Notes: generated by a model not told the origin, from the letters alone. Positions 25,744-35,316 are shown, counted from the first letter of the stretch. The stretch: DNA of 64,000 bases from an uncultured Thiohalocapsa sp. (GCF_913062725.1 NZ_CAJXWY010000007.1:26632-90631), one strand, 5' to 3'. Made by a program: numbers and translations.

Positions 25744-26568
25744 ATGCTGCCCGCCCGGATTATGGCAGGAGATTTGGGGGACCCGATCGCAATGCTGTCC
25801 AAAGCGCGCTTGACCGCCGTCATGACGACGCTGTTCGTTTGGGGCCTCGCCGGCGCCCTGTTCGGCGGACTCTTCATTGGCCTGTACGAAGTCCTGCAGG
25901 TACTGACCCTCGGGCCCCGGCAGGCGGTGGTGGTGGCGGCGCTGGCGGCGGCGATGACCACCGCGGCCTTCTACAGCGCCATGCCCGTGGCGCTGATGGG
26001 TGCCATGGCCGGCGTGCTGGCGTCCATCGGCTACCTCATCCTCGGCGGCCCGCGACTGGAGCTGGGGATCATCGTCTTGGTGGCGGCGGGCCTGGGGCTG
26101 CTCGGCGGCGCCTTTTTCGCCTGGACGTCGGCGCCCGGCTCACGTCCGCTCGCGGAGACCCTCACCGGGCTTCTCGCCGGCCTCGGCGCCGGCCTGATTC
26201 TGGTGGCGGTGCTGACCCTCTACAGCCAGCCCGTGGGGGCCGTCGTCCTGGCCGCCGGGATCGTCGCGCTGGTCGGCTCGCTATTCCAGCTGAACGAGCA
26301 CTGGATCGTCAGGGGCCTGCACGGCTGGCTGCCGGATACGCTGGCGGCGCCCATGGTGGCGGCATTGGTGGCCGCTGTGGTGGGGGCGAGCATGTGGATG
26401 GTGGCGGGCACCACCGCCACGGCATTGGATCCGGCGGCAAGGGATGCGGTGGCGCGGGTACTGGCGCAAGTGCCATCGGGCGTGCTCGGGGGGCTCATGG
26501 GCGGTGCGGTCACCGGTGGGCTGTTGGCGCTGATGGGGTTTCGGCCCGACGAGCACGAGCCCGGCTGA
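25744..26568 (+). CDS. Multi-pass inner-membrane protein of unknown function
   Basis: Up to 274 residues with about eight hydrophobic segments, rich in Gly, Ala, Leu and Val. Examples are TLFVWGLAGALFGGLFIGLY, AVVVAALAAAMTTAAFYSAM, LGIIVLVAAGLGLLGGAFFA and VLGGLMGGAVTGGLLALMG. No transporter signature is recognised. Start choice is uncertain: ATG 25744, 25762 and 25792 are all in frame, and the last begins closest to the first helix. It is divergent from phbB across 235 bases. Confidence 0.7.
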   Translation: MLPARIMAGDLGDPIAMLSKARLTAVMTTLFVWGLAGALFGGLFIGLYEVLQVLTLGPRQAVVVAALAAAMTTAAFYSAMPVALMGAMAGVLASIGYLILGGPRLELGIIVLVAAGLGLLGGAFFAWTSAPGSRPLAETLTGLLAGLGAGLILVAVLTLYSQPVGAVVLAAGIVALVGSLFQLNEHWIVRGLHGWLPDTLAAPMVAALVAAVVGASMWMVAGTTATALDPAARDAVARVLAQVPSGVLGGLMGGAVTGGLLALMGFRPDEHEPG

Positions 26569-26871
26569 GTGCTGCGACGCGACGGTCGTGGCCCGGCGCA
26601 GGCGGCATCGGACCAACGCCCGTGACCTTTTGGCGCAAGACGGACGGCCGCCTGGGCGAGTGGCCGATGACATGTGCGGCTTTGCTCCGGGCGCAAATGC
26701 GGTGGAAGCGCCGATGGTCGTCAGCGAGGCCCGCTGCCTATGCTCTGGGGTCGATGGGGCAGGCGCGGCGCAGACGCGCATGCCCCATGCGGCCGGCGAT
26801 CGGCAGTATGCCGCTCGCCATCCCGAAAGCCGCGATGGGTGCGCGCCCATCGCCCACTGGAGCGCCCGTCT
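26569..26871. other. Intergenic stretch without a recognised gene
   Basis: A 303-base region between the membrane protein and the DUF2934 gene. Open frames cross it but none shows a recognisable domain or a good start. It probably carries the promoter for the downstream DUF2934-hsp20 pair; I could not identify a convincing heat-shock or sigma-70 promoter. Confidence 0.5.
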
Positions 26872-27096
26872 ATGAAAGCAAAGACTGCCAGGTCCGCCGA
26901 GCAAGCGGCGGCGGTGACGCAAGCCGCCCAAGCCGCATCCGCCGCCGCGGATGATCCGCCGATGTCGGCGCGTGACGACGCCATCCGCACCGCGGCCTAT
27001 GCGCGCGCCGAGGCTCGCGGGTTCGTGCCCGGCCACGAGCTGGAGGATTGGCTCGCCGCCGAGCGCGAGGTGGATGCCACACAAGGCGTTGCTTGA
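26872..27096 (+). CDS. DUF2934 domain-containing protein
   Basis: A 74-residue protein. The first 30 residues are Ala/Gln-rich low complexity, and the rest (DDAIRTAAYARAEARGFVPG and on to WLAAEREV) matches the DUF2934 pattern of a short helix pair found in many proteobacterial stress-associated proteins. The gene ends 13 bases before hsp20, so the two are likely co-transcribed. Function unknown. Confidence 0.75.
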   Translation: MKAKTARSAEQAAAVTQAAQAASAAADDPPMSARDDAIRTAAYARAEARGFVPGHELEDWLAAEREVDATQGVA

Positions 27097-27109
27097 ACAG
27101 GAGTCGATC

Positions 27110-27601
27110 ATGAGCAAAGACAAAGCGTTGGAGAAGAAGGCCGAAGCCAAGTCCGCGGCGATGCAGATCGCGAGCCCTTGGGAGCAGATGGAGCGTTTGA
27201 TGGACGAGTTCGTGCCCGCACGCTGGATGCAGCGCTTGGGCGTGCCCGACTGGGGTGAGCGCTTCGTCGGTATCCAAGCCCAGGTGCCCCATGTCGATGT
27301 CATCGATCGGGACGACGAGGTACTGGTCAAGGCGGAGATAGCGGGCGTGCGCAAAGAGGACGTGGAGCTCAGCGTCACCGACACGACACTCACCGTCGCC
27401 GGCAAGACCCAGCACGAGGAGAAAGAAGCCCGGGAAAACTTCTATCGCCGCGAGATCCGTCGCGGTGAGTTCTCCCGCACCGTCGCGCTGCCGGCGGCCG
27501 TCGACACCGAAAAGGCCAGCGCCAAGTTCGAAGACGGCATGCTCATGGTCTCCCTGCCCAAGGTGACCAAGACCGCACGCAAGCGCTTGGAAATCGCCTG
27601 A
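27110..27601 (+). CDS. Hsp20/alpha-crystallin small heat-shock protein
   Basis: A 163-residue ATP-independent holdase chaperone. The alpha-crystallin domain runs from about residue 60 (VPHVDVIDRDDEVLVKAEIA) to about 150, includes GEFSRTVALPAAVD, and ends with the sheet region DGMLMVSLPKV. It has a short carboxy tail without a clear I-x-I motif (KRLEIA), so oligomer assembly may differ from the classical form. CAGGAG stands eight bases before the ATG. It follows the DUF2934 gene closely. Confidence 0.93.
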   Translation: MSKDKALEKKAEAKSAAMQIASPWEQMERLMDEFVPARWMQRLGVPDWGERFVGIQAQVPHVDVIDRDDEVLVKAEIAGVRKEDVELSVTDTTLTVAGKTQHEEKEARENFYRREIRRGEFSRTVALPAAVDTEKASAKFEDGMLMVSLPKVTKTARKRLEIA

Positions 27602-27638
27602 GGCGACACAGTTGCCCGGCGCCCGCCCGCCCGCAGCG

Positions 27639-27699
27639 CCGGCGCCATGCCTGGCGCCGGGCAGGTGAGGCCCGGGCCGCCGCACCGGCGCGGCCCGGG
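27639..27699. terminator. Paired hairpins between convergent hsp20 and acyl carrier protein
   Basis: Two GC-rich inverted repeats lie in tandem. CCGGCGCCA pairs with TGGCGCCGG (27639-27660, four-base loop), and CCCGGGCCG pairs with CGGCCCGGG (27671-27699). There is no clear T-run, but the position between two convergent genes fits a bidirectional terminator. Confidence 0.5.
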
Positions 27700-27966
27700 T
27701 CACTCGGGCGCGCGGGCTTGCAGCAGGTAGTCGGCGGCGGCGCCCAGGGTGGCGAGCTTGGGGTAGTCCAGCTCCGGGATGTCCACGCCGAGGCGCTCGT
27801 GCAGCGCGGCGACCCAGTTGAGGAAGTCCATGGAGTCGAGGTCGTAGTCCTCGCGCAGGTCGGCATCTGGGGCGATGGATTCGTCGGCGAGATCCGGCGC
27901 GACGCGGGTGAGCGCCTCCAGGGCAATGGCCAGGATGGCTTCGCGGGACAGGGGATGGGTGGTCAT
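27700..27966 (-). CDS. Acyl carrier protein
   Basis: An 88-residue phosphopantetheine-carrier protein. The attachment site is Ser45 in YDLDSMDFLNWV, followed by the acidic helix II expected of the family. It is the last gene of the acs-E1-E1-E2 cluster and overlaps the E2 gene by four bases (ATGA). It is not next to fab genes, so it is a specialised carrier rather than housekeeping AcpP. The acyl group it carries is unknown. Confidence 0.88.
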   Translation of the reverse strand: MTTHPLSREAILAIALEALTRVAPDLADESIAPDADLREDYDLDSMDFLNWVAALHERLGVDIPELDYPKLATLGAAADYLLQARAPE

Positions 27967-29207
27967 AGGGCCTCCGGCGCCTGCAGATGTGCCGCCAGCC
28001 CGGCCAGAAACAGCGCACCGCGGTGGCCGTCGCTGTGGCGGTGGTCAGCGGCGAGGGTGGCCGTGACCAGGGTGCGCGGCCGCACGGCATCGCCCACCAC
28101 CCAGGGTCGGGTTCGCGGCGTGCCGAAGCCGACGATGGCGACCTGGGGCGGGTAGATGATGCCATAGAGGCGGTCGACGCCGCGCTCGCCGAGACTGGAG
28201 ACGGTCACGGTGGGGTCCGATAGCTCGGAGGCCTTGAGGCCGCCGCTGCGCACCCGGGCCACCAGATCCCGCAGCCGGGCCATGAGCGCATCCAGGTCCT
28301 GCCGGTCGGCGTCATGGATGGCGGGCGCCACCAGCCCGCCGCCGCGGATGGCGATGGCGCAGCCCACATGGATGGCGTCGGCCGGCTCGAAGCGGCCTGC
28401 GCGGTGGAAGCCGTTCAGCTCAGGAAACGCTTGCAGCGTCAGCGCAACGGCCTTGATGAAGAGCACCCCCGACAGCAGGCGCTGGCCGGGCGAGCGCTCG
28501 CCGTTGCGGCGCTCGAGCCAGGCGGCGGCGGCGGTGAAATCGATGTCGTGGGCCAGGTAGTAGTGGGGGATCTCGCGCTTGGAGCGGCTCATGGCCGCGG
28601 CGATGGCCTGGCGCATGGCGGCGAGGTCCGCCTTGCCGCCGCTCGGCCGGCGTGCCGGCGCGGGCTGCGGCTGGCCAGCGCGTGCCTCGGCGGCTTCCAG
28701 GTCGGCGAGGGTGATGGCACCCTCCGGCCCGCTGCCGGTGAGCGCGGCCAGGTCCAGGCCCCGCCGTTGGGCCAGCCGTCGGGCGGCCGGCGAGGCGCGG
28801 TGACGGGGGCGTGCCGCCGCGGACGCGGCCGCGGGCGTTGCTGATCGCGGCGGCGCGGCGGCGGCCGGCTCGGGGCGATGCGCGCTGCCCCGGGGCGCGG
28901 CCCGTCCGCCGGCGGACTGCGCGCCCGTGGCCGCCGGCGGCGCCGATGGTGATGGCGACGCAGCGCCCTCGAGCGGCTCCAGCTCGGCCATGGGCGCGCC
29001 CACCGGCACCCGGTCGCCGATCGCAATGAGCGGCCGGCCCATGATCGCGTCGTGGAAGACCTCCACCTCGATGGCGCCCTTTTGCGTCTCGATGACGGCG
29101 ATGGTGTCGCCCTTGGCGAGTCGCTCGCCGGGCTGCCGGGTCCACTCGATGAGGGTCCCGGCCTCCATATCGGCGCCGAGGGAGGGCATGTGGAAGCGCT
29201 CGGTCAT
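27963..29207 (-). CDS. 2-oxoacid dehydrogenase E2 (dihydrolipoamide acyltransferase)
   Basis: A 414-residue E2 with one amino-terminal lipoyl domain (lipoyl Lys43 in [12 protein letters not shown]), an Ala/Pro-rich linker (about 85-140), a peripheral-subunit-binding domain ([15 protein letters not shown] and [13 protein letters not shown]), and the acyltransferase domain ending with the catalytic motif DHRHSDG. The substrate could be pyruvate, acetoin or a branched 2-oxoacid. ATG at 29207 overlaps the E1-beta stop (ATGA); the much longer open frame to 30209 is antisense-like filler and not coding. No E3 lipoamide dehydrogenase gene lies nearby. Confidence 0.9.
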   Translation of the reverse strand: MTERFHMPSLGADMEAGTLIEWTRQPGERLAKGDTIAVIETQKGAIEVEVFHDAIMGRPLIAIGDRVPVGAPMAELEPLEGAASPSPSAPPAATGAQSAGGRAAPRGSAHRPEPAAAAPPRSATPAAASAAARPRHRASPAARRLAQRRGLDLAALTGSGPEGAITLADLEAAEARAGQPQPAPARRPSGGKADLAAMRQAIAAAMSRSKREIPHYYLAHDIDFTAAAAWLERRNGERSPGQRLLSGVLFIKAVALTLQAFPELNGFHRAGRFEPADAIHVGCAIAIRGGGLVAPAIHDADRQDLDALMARLRDLVARVRSGGLKASELSDPTVTVSSLGERGVDRLYGIIYPPQVAIVGFGTPRTRPWVVGDAVRPRTLVTATLAADHRHSDGHRGALFLAGLAAHLQAPEAL

Positions 29208-30193
29208 TGCCCGAGCGTGGCCTTGGCGGCGGCGACGATGGCTGGCACCTGGGGCACGGCGGCATCCTCCAGGTGCTTGGGATAGGGAATGGGCACCTCG
29301 GCGCTGCACACCCGGCCGACGGGCGCGTCCAGTTCCCAGAAGGCCTGTTCCATGATGCGTGCGCTCACCTCCGCCGCCAGGCTGCCGCTGCGCCAGCCCT
29401 CGTCGATGATGACGGCGCGGTGGGTCTTGGCGACGGAGGCCATGAGGGTCGCGTCGTCCAGCGGGCGCAGGCTGCGCAGGTCGATGACCTCGGCGGCGAT
29501 GTCCGCCGCCGCCAGCTGCGCGGCGGCCTCCAGCGTCTTGAACAGGCAACCGCCGTAGGTGATGAGGCTGACGTCCGTGCCCGCCCGGCGCACCGCCGCA
29601 CCGGTGATGGGGACGGCGCTGGCATCGGCGGCGAGTGTGCCGGCGCGGTTGTAGAGCATCACGTGCTCGAACAGGATGACCGGGTCCGGGTCCGTCAGCG
29701 CCGTCCAGAGCATGCCGCGGGCGTCTTCGAGTGTCGCCGGGGCGGCGACTTTGAGCCCCGGCACATGGGCGTACCAGGTCTCCAGGCTGTGGGAGTGCTG
29801 GGCGGCGAGCTGTTTGCCGGCGCCGGTGGCCATGCGGATCACCACGGGCACATGGAACTGCCCGCCGGACATGTGCCGGATGGTGGCGGCGTTGTTGACG
29901 ATCTGATCCAGCGCCAGCAGGCTGAAGTTGACCGTCATGATCTCCACGATGGGCCACATGCCGCCCAGGGCGGCACCGATGCCGGCGCCGGTGAAGCCGC
30001 ATTCCGACAGCGGCGTGTCGCGGATGCGCGCCGGGCCATAGTCGTCGTAGAGGCCCTGGCTCACGGCGTAGCAGCCGCCGTAGCGGCCCACGTCCTCGCC
30101 CATCAGGAACACCCGCGGGTCGCGGTCGAGGGCCTCGCGGATGGCGGCGCGCACCGCCTCGCGGTAGGTGATCTGGATGGTCTCGCCGCTCAC
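29204..30193 (-). CDS. 2-oxoacid dehydrogenase E1 beta subunit
   Basis: A 329-residue transketolase-like beta subunit. [17 protein letters not shown] carries the conserved Glu that activates thiamine diphosphate, and the pyrimidine-side signature [21 protein letters not shown] and carboxy-terminal [11 protein letters not shown] are as expected. It resembles the acetoin/pyruvate-type heterodimeric E1. It lies 24 bases after E1-alpha and overlaps E2 by four bases. Confidence 0.92.
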   Translation of the reverse strand: MSGETIQITYREAVRAAIREALDRDPRVFLMGEDVGRYGGCYAVSQGLYDDYGPARIRDTPLSECGFTGAGIGAALGGMWPIVEIMTVNFSLLALDQIVNNAATIRHMSGGQFHVPVVIRMATGAGKQLAAQHSHSLETWYAHVPGLKVAAPATLEDARGMLWTALTDPDPVILFEHVMLYNRAGTLAADASAVPITGAAVRRAGTDVSLITYGGCLFKTLEAAAQLAAADIAAEVIDLRSLRPLDDATLMASVAKTHRAVIIDEGWRSGSLAAEVSARIMEQAFWELDAPVGRVCSAEVPIPYPKHLEDAAVPQVPAIVAAAKATLGQ

Positions 30194-30217
30194 GTTGCCT
30201 CCCGAGCACCCCGCCCG

Positions 30218-31222
30218 TCAGCCAGCCACATCGCGCGTCAGGTCCGCCACCGGCTCCCAGTCACTGCCCTCGGCAAAGTCCACCGCCGCGGCGAGCGCCT
30301 GCGCGATCTCCGCATCCAGCTGCCCGGCGGTGTCGGCATCCAGCATGCCCGCCGCTTCCAGCCAGCGGCGAAAGCGCACAATCGGACCCTGTTGCTTCCA
30401 TTGCGCCACCTCCGCCTTGTCTCGGTACAGCTGGGGGTCGAACATGGAATGGGCGCGGAAGCGGTAGGTGCGACACTCCAGGAAGCGGGGGCCGCCGCCG
30501 TTGCGGATCTCGGCGATGGCCTCCCGTGCGGCGGCCTCGACGGCGATGACGTCCATCCCGTCCAGGGCCACGGCCGGCATCTGATAGCCAGCGGCCTTGC
30601 GGGCGATGTCCGTCTCGGACTCGGAGCGCTCCAACGCGGTGCCCATGGCGTAGCGGTTGTTTTCGCAGACGAAGAGCACCGGCAGCTGCCACAGGGCCGC
30701 CAGGTTCAGGCTCTCGTGAAAGGCGCCCTCGGCGACGGCGCCCTCGCCGAAGAAGCACGCCGTGACCTGCGTGCGCGCTTGCATGCGGTCCGCCAGCGCC
30801 AGCCCCACCGCCAGCGGAATACCCGCGCCGACGATGGCGCTGCCGCCGTAGAAGCGCCGCTCGGCGTCGAACAGATGCATGGAGCCGCCGCGGCCGCGGC
30901 TCACGCCCGTCTCCTTGCCGTACATCTCCGCCATCAGCCGGTCCATGGGCAGGCCGCGCGCCAGCGCATGGCCGTGCTCGCGGTAGGTGGCCACCACGGC
31001 ATCGGTGGGTGCGAGGCCCTGCATGATGCCGACGGCGATGGCCTCTTCGCCGGAGTACAAATGCAGGAAGCCGCGGATCTTCTCCGCGGTGTAGAGCTCG
31101 GCGCAGCGCTCTTCGAAGGCGCGGATGCGCAGCATCTCCCGCAGCAGGTGCAGGGCGTGCGTGCGGCTCAGGTGCAGCTTGTGCGCCTGGGGCGTGTTGT
31201 CTGGGGGATGCGCGTCGGTCAT
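30218..31222 (-). CDS. 2-oxoacid dehydrogenase E1 alpha subunit
   Basis: A 334-residue thiamine diphosphate-binding alpha subunit. The cofactor motif [12 protein letters not shown] through ENN is visible (GEG in place of the usual GDG). [10 protein letters not shown] and the phospho-loop region [11 protein letters not shown] are typical of the pyruvate/acetoin branch. ATG at 31222 overlaps the acs stop by four bases, so translation is probably coupled. Substrate assignment between pyruvate, acetoin and other 2-oxoacids is not possible from motifs alone. Confidence 0.92.
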   Translation of the reverse strand: MTDAHPPDNTPQAHKLHLSRTHALHLLREMLRIRAFEERCAELYTAEKIRGFLHLYSGEEAIAVGIMQGLAPTDAVVATYREHGHALARGLPMDRLMAEMYGKETGVSRGRGGSMHLFDAERRFYGGSAIVGAGIPLAVGLALADRMQARTQVTACFFGEGAVAEGAFHESLNLAALWQLPVLFVCENNRYAMGTALERSESETDIARKAAGYQMPAVALDGMDVIAVEAAAREAIAEIRNGGGPRFLECRTYRFRAHSMFDPQLYRDKAEVAQWKQQGPIVRFRRWLEAAGMLDADTAGQLDAEIAQALAAAVDFAEGSDWEPVADLTRDVAG

Positions 31223-32994
31223 TGCTCGTCGCTCTCCAGTGTGGAGAGGTCGCCCTCCGGCAGATCCAGCTCGCGCGCCCGCAGCAGCCGGCGCATGATC
31301 TTGCCGCTGCGGGTCTTCGGCAGGTTGGTGCGGAAGTCGATGACGCGCGGGGCCACGGCGGGGCCGAGGCGCTTGCGGGCGTGGGCCAGCAGGGCGCGGC
31401 GCAGATCCTCGTCGGCGCTGACGCCGGGCTTCAGCGCCACCAGGGCCTTCACGATCTCGCCGGCGGTGGGCTCGGGGATGCCGATGGCCGCGGCCTCGGC
31501 GACGGCGTCGTGCTCCAGCAGGGCGCTCTCCACCTCGAAGGGGCCGATGAGATGGCCGGCGGATTTGATCATGTCGTCGGCGCGGCCGAGGAACCAGAAA
31601 TAGCCGTCGGCATCGCGCTTGGCCAGGTCGCCGGTGAGATACCAGCCGTCGGCGAAGCACTTGGCGTAGCGCGCCGGCTCATGCAGGTAGCCGCGGAACA
31701 TGGACGGCCAGCCGGGGCGCAGCGCCAGTTGCCCGGGGGTGTCTGGGGTATCGAGCACGCTGAGCGCGCCGGACCCGCGGACATGGCGCACGATGGCCGC
31801 CTCCACCCCCGGCAGTGGCCGGCCCATGGCGCCTGGCTTGATGGGCTGACTGCGGTAGTTGGCGATCATGATGCCGCCGGTTTCCGTCTGCCACCAGTTA
31901 TCGTGGAAGGGCAGGCCGAGGACGTCCCGACCCCAGGCCACCGCCTCCGGGTTCAGCGGCTCGCCGACGCTGGCCGCGAAGCGCAGGCGGGAGAGGTCGT
32001 AGTCGGCGAAAATGCCGGGGTTGTCACGGTCTGCGAGCTTCATCAGCATGCGGATGGCCGTGGGGGCGGTGTACCAGACCGTGACCCGCTGATCCTGCAG
32101 AATGCCCAGCCAGCGCACCGGGTCCATCTCGGCGGCGTCGACGATCATGGTGGTGCCGAGCACCAGCGGCGCGATGATGCCGTAGCTGGTGCCGGTGACC
32201 CAGCCCGGGTCCGCGGTGCACCAGAAGGTATCCTGCGGGTGCAGATCCAGCGCCAGCAGACCGGTGAGGCGATGCATCACCACGGCTTCGTGCACATGCA
32301 CGGCGCCCTTCGGACGGCCCGTGGTGCCGCTGGTGAAGTGCAGCAGGGCCATGTCCCCGGGCCGGGTGTGCGCCAGCCCGCCGTGGTCGGGACAGTCCGC
32401 CAGCGCCCGCTCGAGATCCAGCGTGCCGGGGGGCGGGTCGTCGCCGGCGTCGGTGAGCAGCACATGCGCCAGCCCCGGCAGTTGCGTCCGCCAGGGGGCG
32501 ACTTTGCGCCGATACCAGGCGCTGGTGGTCACCAGCACCCGGGCGTCGCCGATGGTCATGCGTGCACGCACGGGCTCCGGCCCGAAGGCCGAGAACAGCG
32601 GCGAGAATACGCGGCCCGCCTTGAGCGACCCGAGGGCGGCGACATAGAGCGCCGGCACCCGCCCCAGCAGGCTGAACACCCGCTCGCCGGGGGCCACACC
32701 CAGGCGCTCGAGCAGGTGTGCGAAGCGGCTGGTGCGGGCGGCGAGGGCGCGGTAGCTGAGGTCCAGGGGCGTCAGGTCCTTGCCGAGCCAGCGGATGGCG
32801 GTCTTGTCCGCAAGCCCGTCGTCCAGGTGCCGATCCACGGCCTCGAAGGCGATATTCAGGCCGCCGCCCGGCGAGCCGCTGAGGGCGGCTCGGGCCCGGT
32901 CCCAGGAGAAACCGGCGCAGGCCTGCGCATAGTCGCCCAGGTTGGCGGCGGGCCAGGGCGGCGGCGCGGTGTTGTGGAGCGTCTTGCAGGCCAA
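31219..32994 (-). CDS. acsA: Acetate--CoA ligase (AMP-forming acetyl-CoA synthetase, AcsA-like)
   Basis: A 591-residue ANL-family enzyme that activates acetate (or a short acid) to acyl-AMP and then acyl-CoA. It shows the phosphate loop [26 protein letters not shown], the WWQTETGG adenylate motif, [20 protein letters not shown], and Lys565 in [13 protein letters not shown], the lysine that Pat-type enzymes acetylate. The start is TTG at 32994 with GGAGG five bases upstream; the frame extends to 33177 without another good site. It is the first gene of the coupled acs-E1a-E1b-E2-ACP cluster. A Pat homologue lies 2.9 kb away. Confidence 0.9.
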   Translation of the reverse strand: MACKTLHNTAPPPWPAANLGDYAQACAGFSWDRARAALSGSPGGGLNIAFEAVDRHLDDGLADKTAIRWLGKDLTPLDLSYRALAARTSRFAHLLERLGVAPGERVFSLLGRVPALYVAALGSLKAGRVFSPLFSAFGPEPVRARMTIGDARVLVTTSAWYRRKVAPWRTQLPGLAHVLLTDAGDDPPPGTLDLERALADCPDHGGLAHTRPGDMALLHFTSGTTGRPKGAVHVHEAVVMHRLTGLLALDLHPQDTFWCTADPGWVTGTSYGIIAPLVLGTTMIVDAAEMDPVRWLGILQDQRVTVWYTAPTAIRMLMKLADRDNPGIFADYDLSRLRFAASVGEPLNPEAVAWGRDVLGLPFHDNWWQTETGGIMIANYRSQPIKPGAMGRPLPGVEAAIVRHVRGSGALSVLDTPDTPGQLALRPGWPSMFRGYLHEPARYAKCFADGWYLTGDLAKRDADGYFWFLGRADDMIKSAGHLIGPFEVESALLEHDAVAEAAAIGIPEPTAGEIVKALVALKPGVSADEDLRRALLAHARKRLGPAVAPRVIDFRTNLPKTRSGKIMRRLLRARELDLPEGDLSTLESDEQ

Positions 32995-33216
32995 CGGGGC
33001 CTCCGTGAAGCTCGGCGGGCCCGGTGGGGCTTGCCTCAGCTTCAACCTAGGCCAGGTCGCGCCGGTCGTCAACGTGACTGCGCTGCAGTCAGCGATTTCC
33101 GCCGACGGATGACCGGCTGTGGGTGTCCGGTGAGCCTGCCCGGTGATCGGCGTCGCCAATCGGCGAGGGCGGCGCATAGACTATCCACTCGAGCACACAG
33201 CTGAGCCGGGTATGCC

Positions 33217-33744
33217 ATGTTGCGGATAGCCATCGTCATCGTAGCGGCGCTGATGTGCCCGCCGCCGGCTTGGCCGGCGGCGGAGCGGGCGCCCGCGTCG
33301 GCAGCCATCGAGGTCATCGCGGCCCTGGCGCCCGCGGTGGAGGCCACGGCCGCGGCCACGCGCCCGCGCCACTGGCCCATGAAGCGCGCATGCCTCTACT
33401 ACGCCTTGGCCGGACAAGCGCTGCTGGCCCGGCACGGCATCGCCACGCGGCTGCGGCTGGGACGGGTGGTCTATCGGCCCGGCACGGCGGCGGCGCACCC
33501 CATTGCGCCCCACGCCTGGCTCGAGAGTGCCACCCACTTCATCGACTATGCGGCCCTTCCGCGCTGGGGACAGGTGGCCATCATTCCCACCCCGATGACG
33601 GCTGCGGCGGTGGCGGTGGTGGCGCCGGGGAGCACGCGCGTGCTGGCCATCCCGGATGCGCCCGATGTCCGTCTGTGGCGCGATCTGAGCCACCACCGGC
33701 GTTGTTTTCAGGGACGATGGCGGGCCTGGCAACGGGACGGGTGA
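33217..33744 (+). CDS. Secreted transglutaminase-like (McjB-C/lasso-B2-like) protein
   Basis: A 175-residue protein with a signal peptide (about residues 1-22). Its core RACLYYALAGQALLARHGIA, then LRLGRVV and PHAWLES, resembles the Cys-His-Asp domain of lasso-peptide B2 leader peptidases (PF13471-like). The putative triad is Cys59, His99 and Asp110. Lasso B2 proteins act in the cytoplasm, whereas this one appears exported, and no precursor peptide, B1 or cyclase gene is near. A periplasmic cysteine peptidase or amidase is the cautious reading. Family assignment rests on motif spacing only. Confidence 0.6.
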   Translation: MLRIAIVIVAALMCPPPAWPAAERAPASAAIEVIAALAPAVEATAAATRPRHWPMKRACLYYALAGQALLARHGIATRLRLGRVVYRPGTAAAHPIAPHAWLESATHFIDYAALPRWGQVAIIPTPMTAAAVAVVAPGSTRVLAIPDAPDVRLWRDLSHHRRCFQGRWRAWQRDG

Positions 33745-33784
33745 GACGCGCCCCGTGCAGGCCGTGGTGCAGCGTGGGCTGTTT

Positions 33785-34780
33785 TCAACGCGGCGCGCCC
33801 AGCGCGGCGATGCCGCCGGGCGTGCCGAGTGCCGTGGCGATGCCCAGGGCCACCGCCTCCCGGGCGTCCAGCCAATCGACGCCGTCGGGTCGGGCCGCCG
33901 CGGCGCGCTCGGCGATGGCCTGGGCCTGCTCGATACCGAGACCCAGGAGATAACCGCTCTGGCGGGTAATGGCGCCGCGGGTACCGCCGTCACCGCTGAA
34001 CATCGGCAGCCGTTGCAGTCCGAGACGGGCCTGCGGCGCAATGAATCGGAGCACGCCGCCGGCGAAGGCCTGCATGCAGGCCAGCGTACAATCGCCGATC
34101 ACCGCCGTGTTGAGGCCGCGGTCGCGGATCCAGCGGCCGAGCTTCTCGGCCTCGGCGAGGTCGCCGCCATTGGATTCGATGACCAGCCCGTTGGCATCGA
34201 CGGTGCGCACGATATTCATGACCGCTTCGGCCCAGCCGGCGCCGATATTGCCACTGACCACGGTCCAGTGTGTGCCCCGCGGTCCGGGCAGGGTGTGGTC
34301 CTCGCGGCAGTGCACACCAACGGCGCCGATGGCCTCAAGAGAGCCCGCCAGCCCCACCCGTAGCCGATCATCGCCGACGCTGACGCTGACCTCGCTGCCG
34401 TGCTTGAGCGCCGTGACGGCGTGCGCCGTCAGCCGCAGCCGTTGTCCCGGCGCCTGCTCGCCGACGGCCACCAGCTCGCCGTCGACGGCGGCGCGCACCT
34501 CGCCCCAGGGCACCCGCACCGTGCGCTGGCGGGTGAGTCTGCCGACGATGAGCTCGGGCTTGCAGTCGTCGTCGTAGCGCACCAGCACGCGCAGGCCGTC
34601 CGCGCTCGGCGCGGAGCGGGCACCGCGCGGGTCGGGCGCCCATTGCGCCTGCGCGGGGGATGTCGCCAGCGCCACGCCAAGGGCCACCAGCAGCCAACGC
34701 GCCGGCGCCGCTGCGGTGCGGCGCACCCGACGGGCGCCTTCACCGAGGGCCTCGAGCGGCACGGCAACTCGACCCGTCAC
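33785..34780 (-). CDS. Periplasmic protein with ClpP/crotonase-like fold
   Basis: A 331-residue exported protein (signal peptide to about residue 47, ending SPAQAQW). The second half (IESNGGDLAEAEKLGRWI, GDCTLACMQAFAGGVLRFI, ARLGLQR) follows the pattern of COG3904-type ClpP-like periplasmic proteins. The position where active members have Ser in C-x-S-A-C reads TLAC here, so peptidase activity may be lost or use another residue. The start is GTG at 34780; a later start nearer the signal peptide is possible. Substrate unknown. Confidence 0.65.
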   Translation of the reverse strand: MTGRVAVPLEALGEGARRVRRTAAAPARWLLVALGVALATSPAQAQWAPDPRGARSAPSADGLRVLVRYDDDCKPELIVGRLTRQRTVRVPWGEVRAAVDGELVAVGEQAPGQRLRLTAHAVTALKHGSEVSVSVGDDRLRVGLAGSLEAIGAVGVHCREDHTLPGPRGTHWTVVSGNIGAGWAEAVMNIVRTVDANGLVIESNGGDLAEAEKLGRWIRDRGLNTAVIGDCTLACMQAFAGGVLRFIAPQARLGLQRLPMFSGDGGTRGAITRQSGYLLGLGIEQAQAIAERAAAARPDGVDWLDAREAVALGIATALGTPGGIAALGAPR

Positions 34781-34980
34781 GGCCGCTGCGAGACCCAGGC
34801 CAATGCGAAGGGCCCAGCGCGGCGGTCGCGGGGCGGGTGCGCAGCGCCGACACGGCGGCGGGCCGCGCCGATGCGCAGCCGGTCGTGCGTGCTGGCGGTG
34901 GCCTGCGCCCGAGATGGGCCCGTGGACGACGCTCAGGACCGCTGCATCGGATCGCGCCCGGCGCGCGATTGCGGTGGGCG

Positions 34981-35316
34981 TCAGGAGTCGTTGCCGGTGG
35001 TGACGCCGGCCTGCGAAGAGGCGTTACCGTTGGCTGTGCTGGCCTGCAGGGCGGCGCCACCGGCGGCGGTCGGTGCGTGGGTGGCGATGCGGACCTCGCC
35101 CACCGGGCTGAGGCGTGCGATGCGCTCGGCGGTGGTATCGGTGTTGCGATGTGCGGCGGGCTCGAACAGCACCAGGGATGCGACGCCGATCACGAGCCCG
35201 GCGGCGACGAGCCGGACGCCGACGGTGCCGATATCGAGCCGCGCGAGGACCTCGCGTAGGCTGGAGAGGACCGCGCCGAGGGGCTGGTGGGTGCGGGTGT
35301 TGTGAGTAGTGACCAT
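34981..35316 (-). CDS. Small membrane-anchored protein resembling a cytochrome c5 leader without the haem domain
   Basis: A 111-residue protein. A hydrophobic segment (about residues 33-52, GVRLVAAGLVIGVASLVLF) is followed by TTAERIARLSPVGEVRIA. The ERI-x-PVG-x-V pattern precedes the haem domain in cytochrome c5-type proteins. After this the sequence becomes Ala/Gly/Ser/Thr-rich and stops, with no CxxCH anywhere. It may be a truncated cytochrome or an unrelated anchor. No frameshifted CxxCH was seen just beyond the stop. Confidence 0.55.
   Translation of the reverse strand: MVTTHNTRTHQPLGAVLSSLREVLARLDIGTVGVRLVAAGLVIGVASLVLFEPAAHRNTDTTAERIARLSPVGEVRIATHAPTAAGGAALQASTANGNASSQAGVTTGNDS

Noticed and set aside
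27602..27699. REP-like or CRISPR repeat from the hairpin-rich sequence
   Set aside because: Only two unrelated hairpins occur once each; no repeat-spacer pattern.
29208..30209. Upstream extension of the E2 open frame
   Set aside because: It covers E1-beta in another frame. The E2 lipoyl domain begins right at ATG 29207.
31222..33204. 660-codon frame antisense to acs
   Set aside because: Overlaps the whole acetyl-CoA synthetase gene, whose motifs are complete; no domain is seen.
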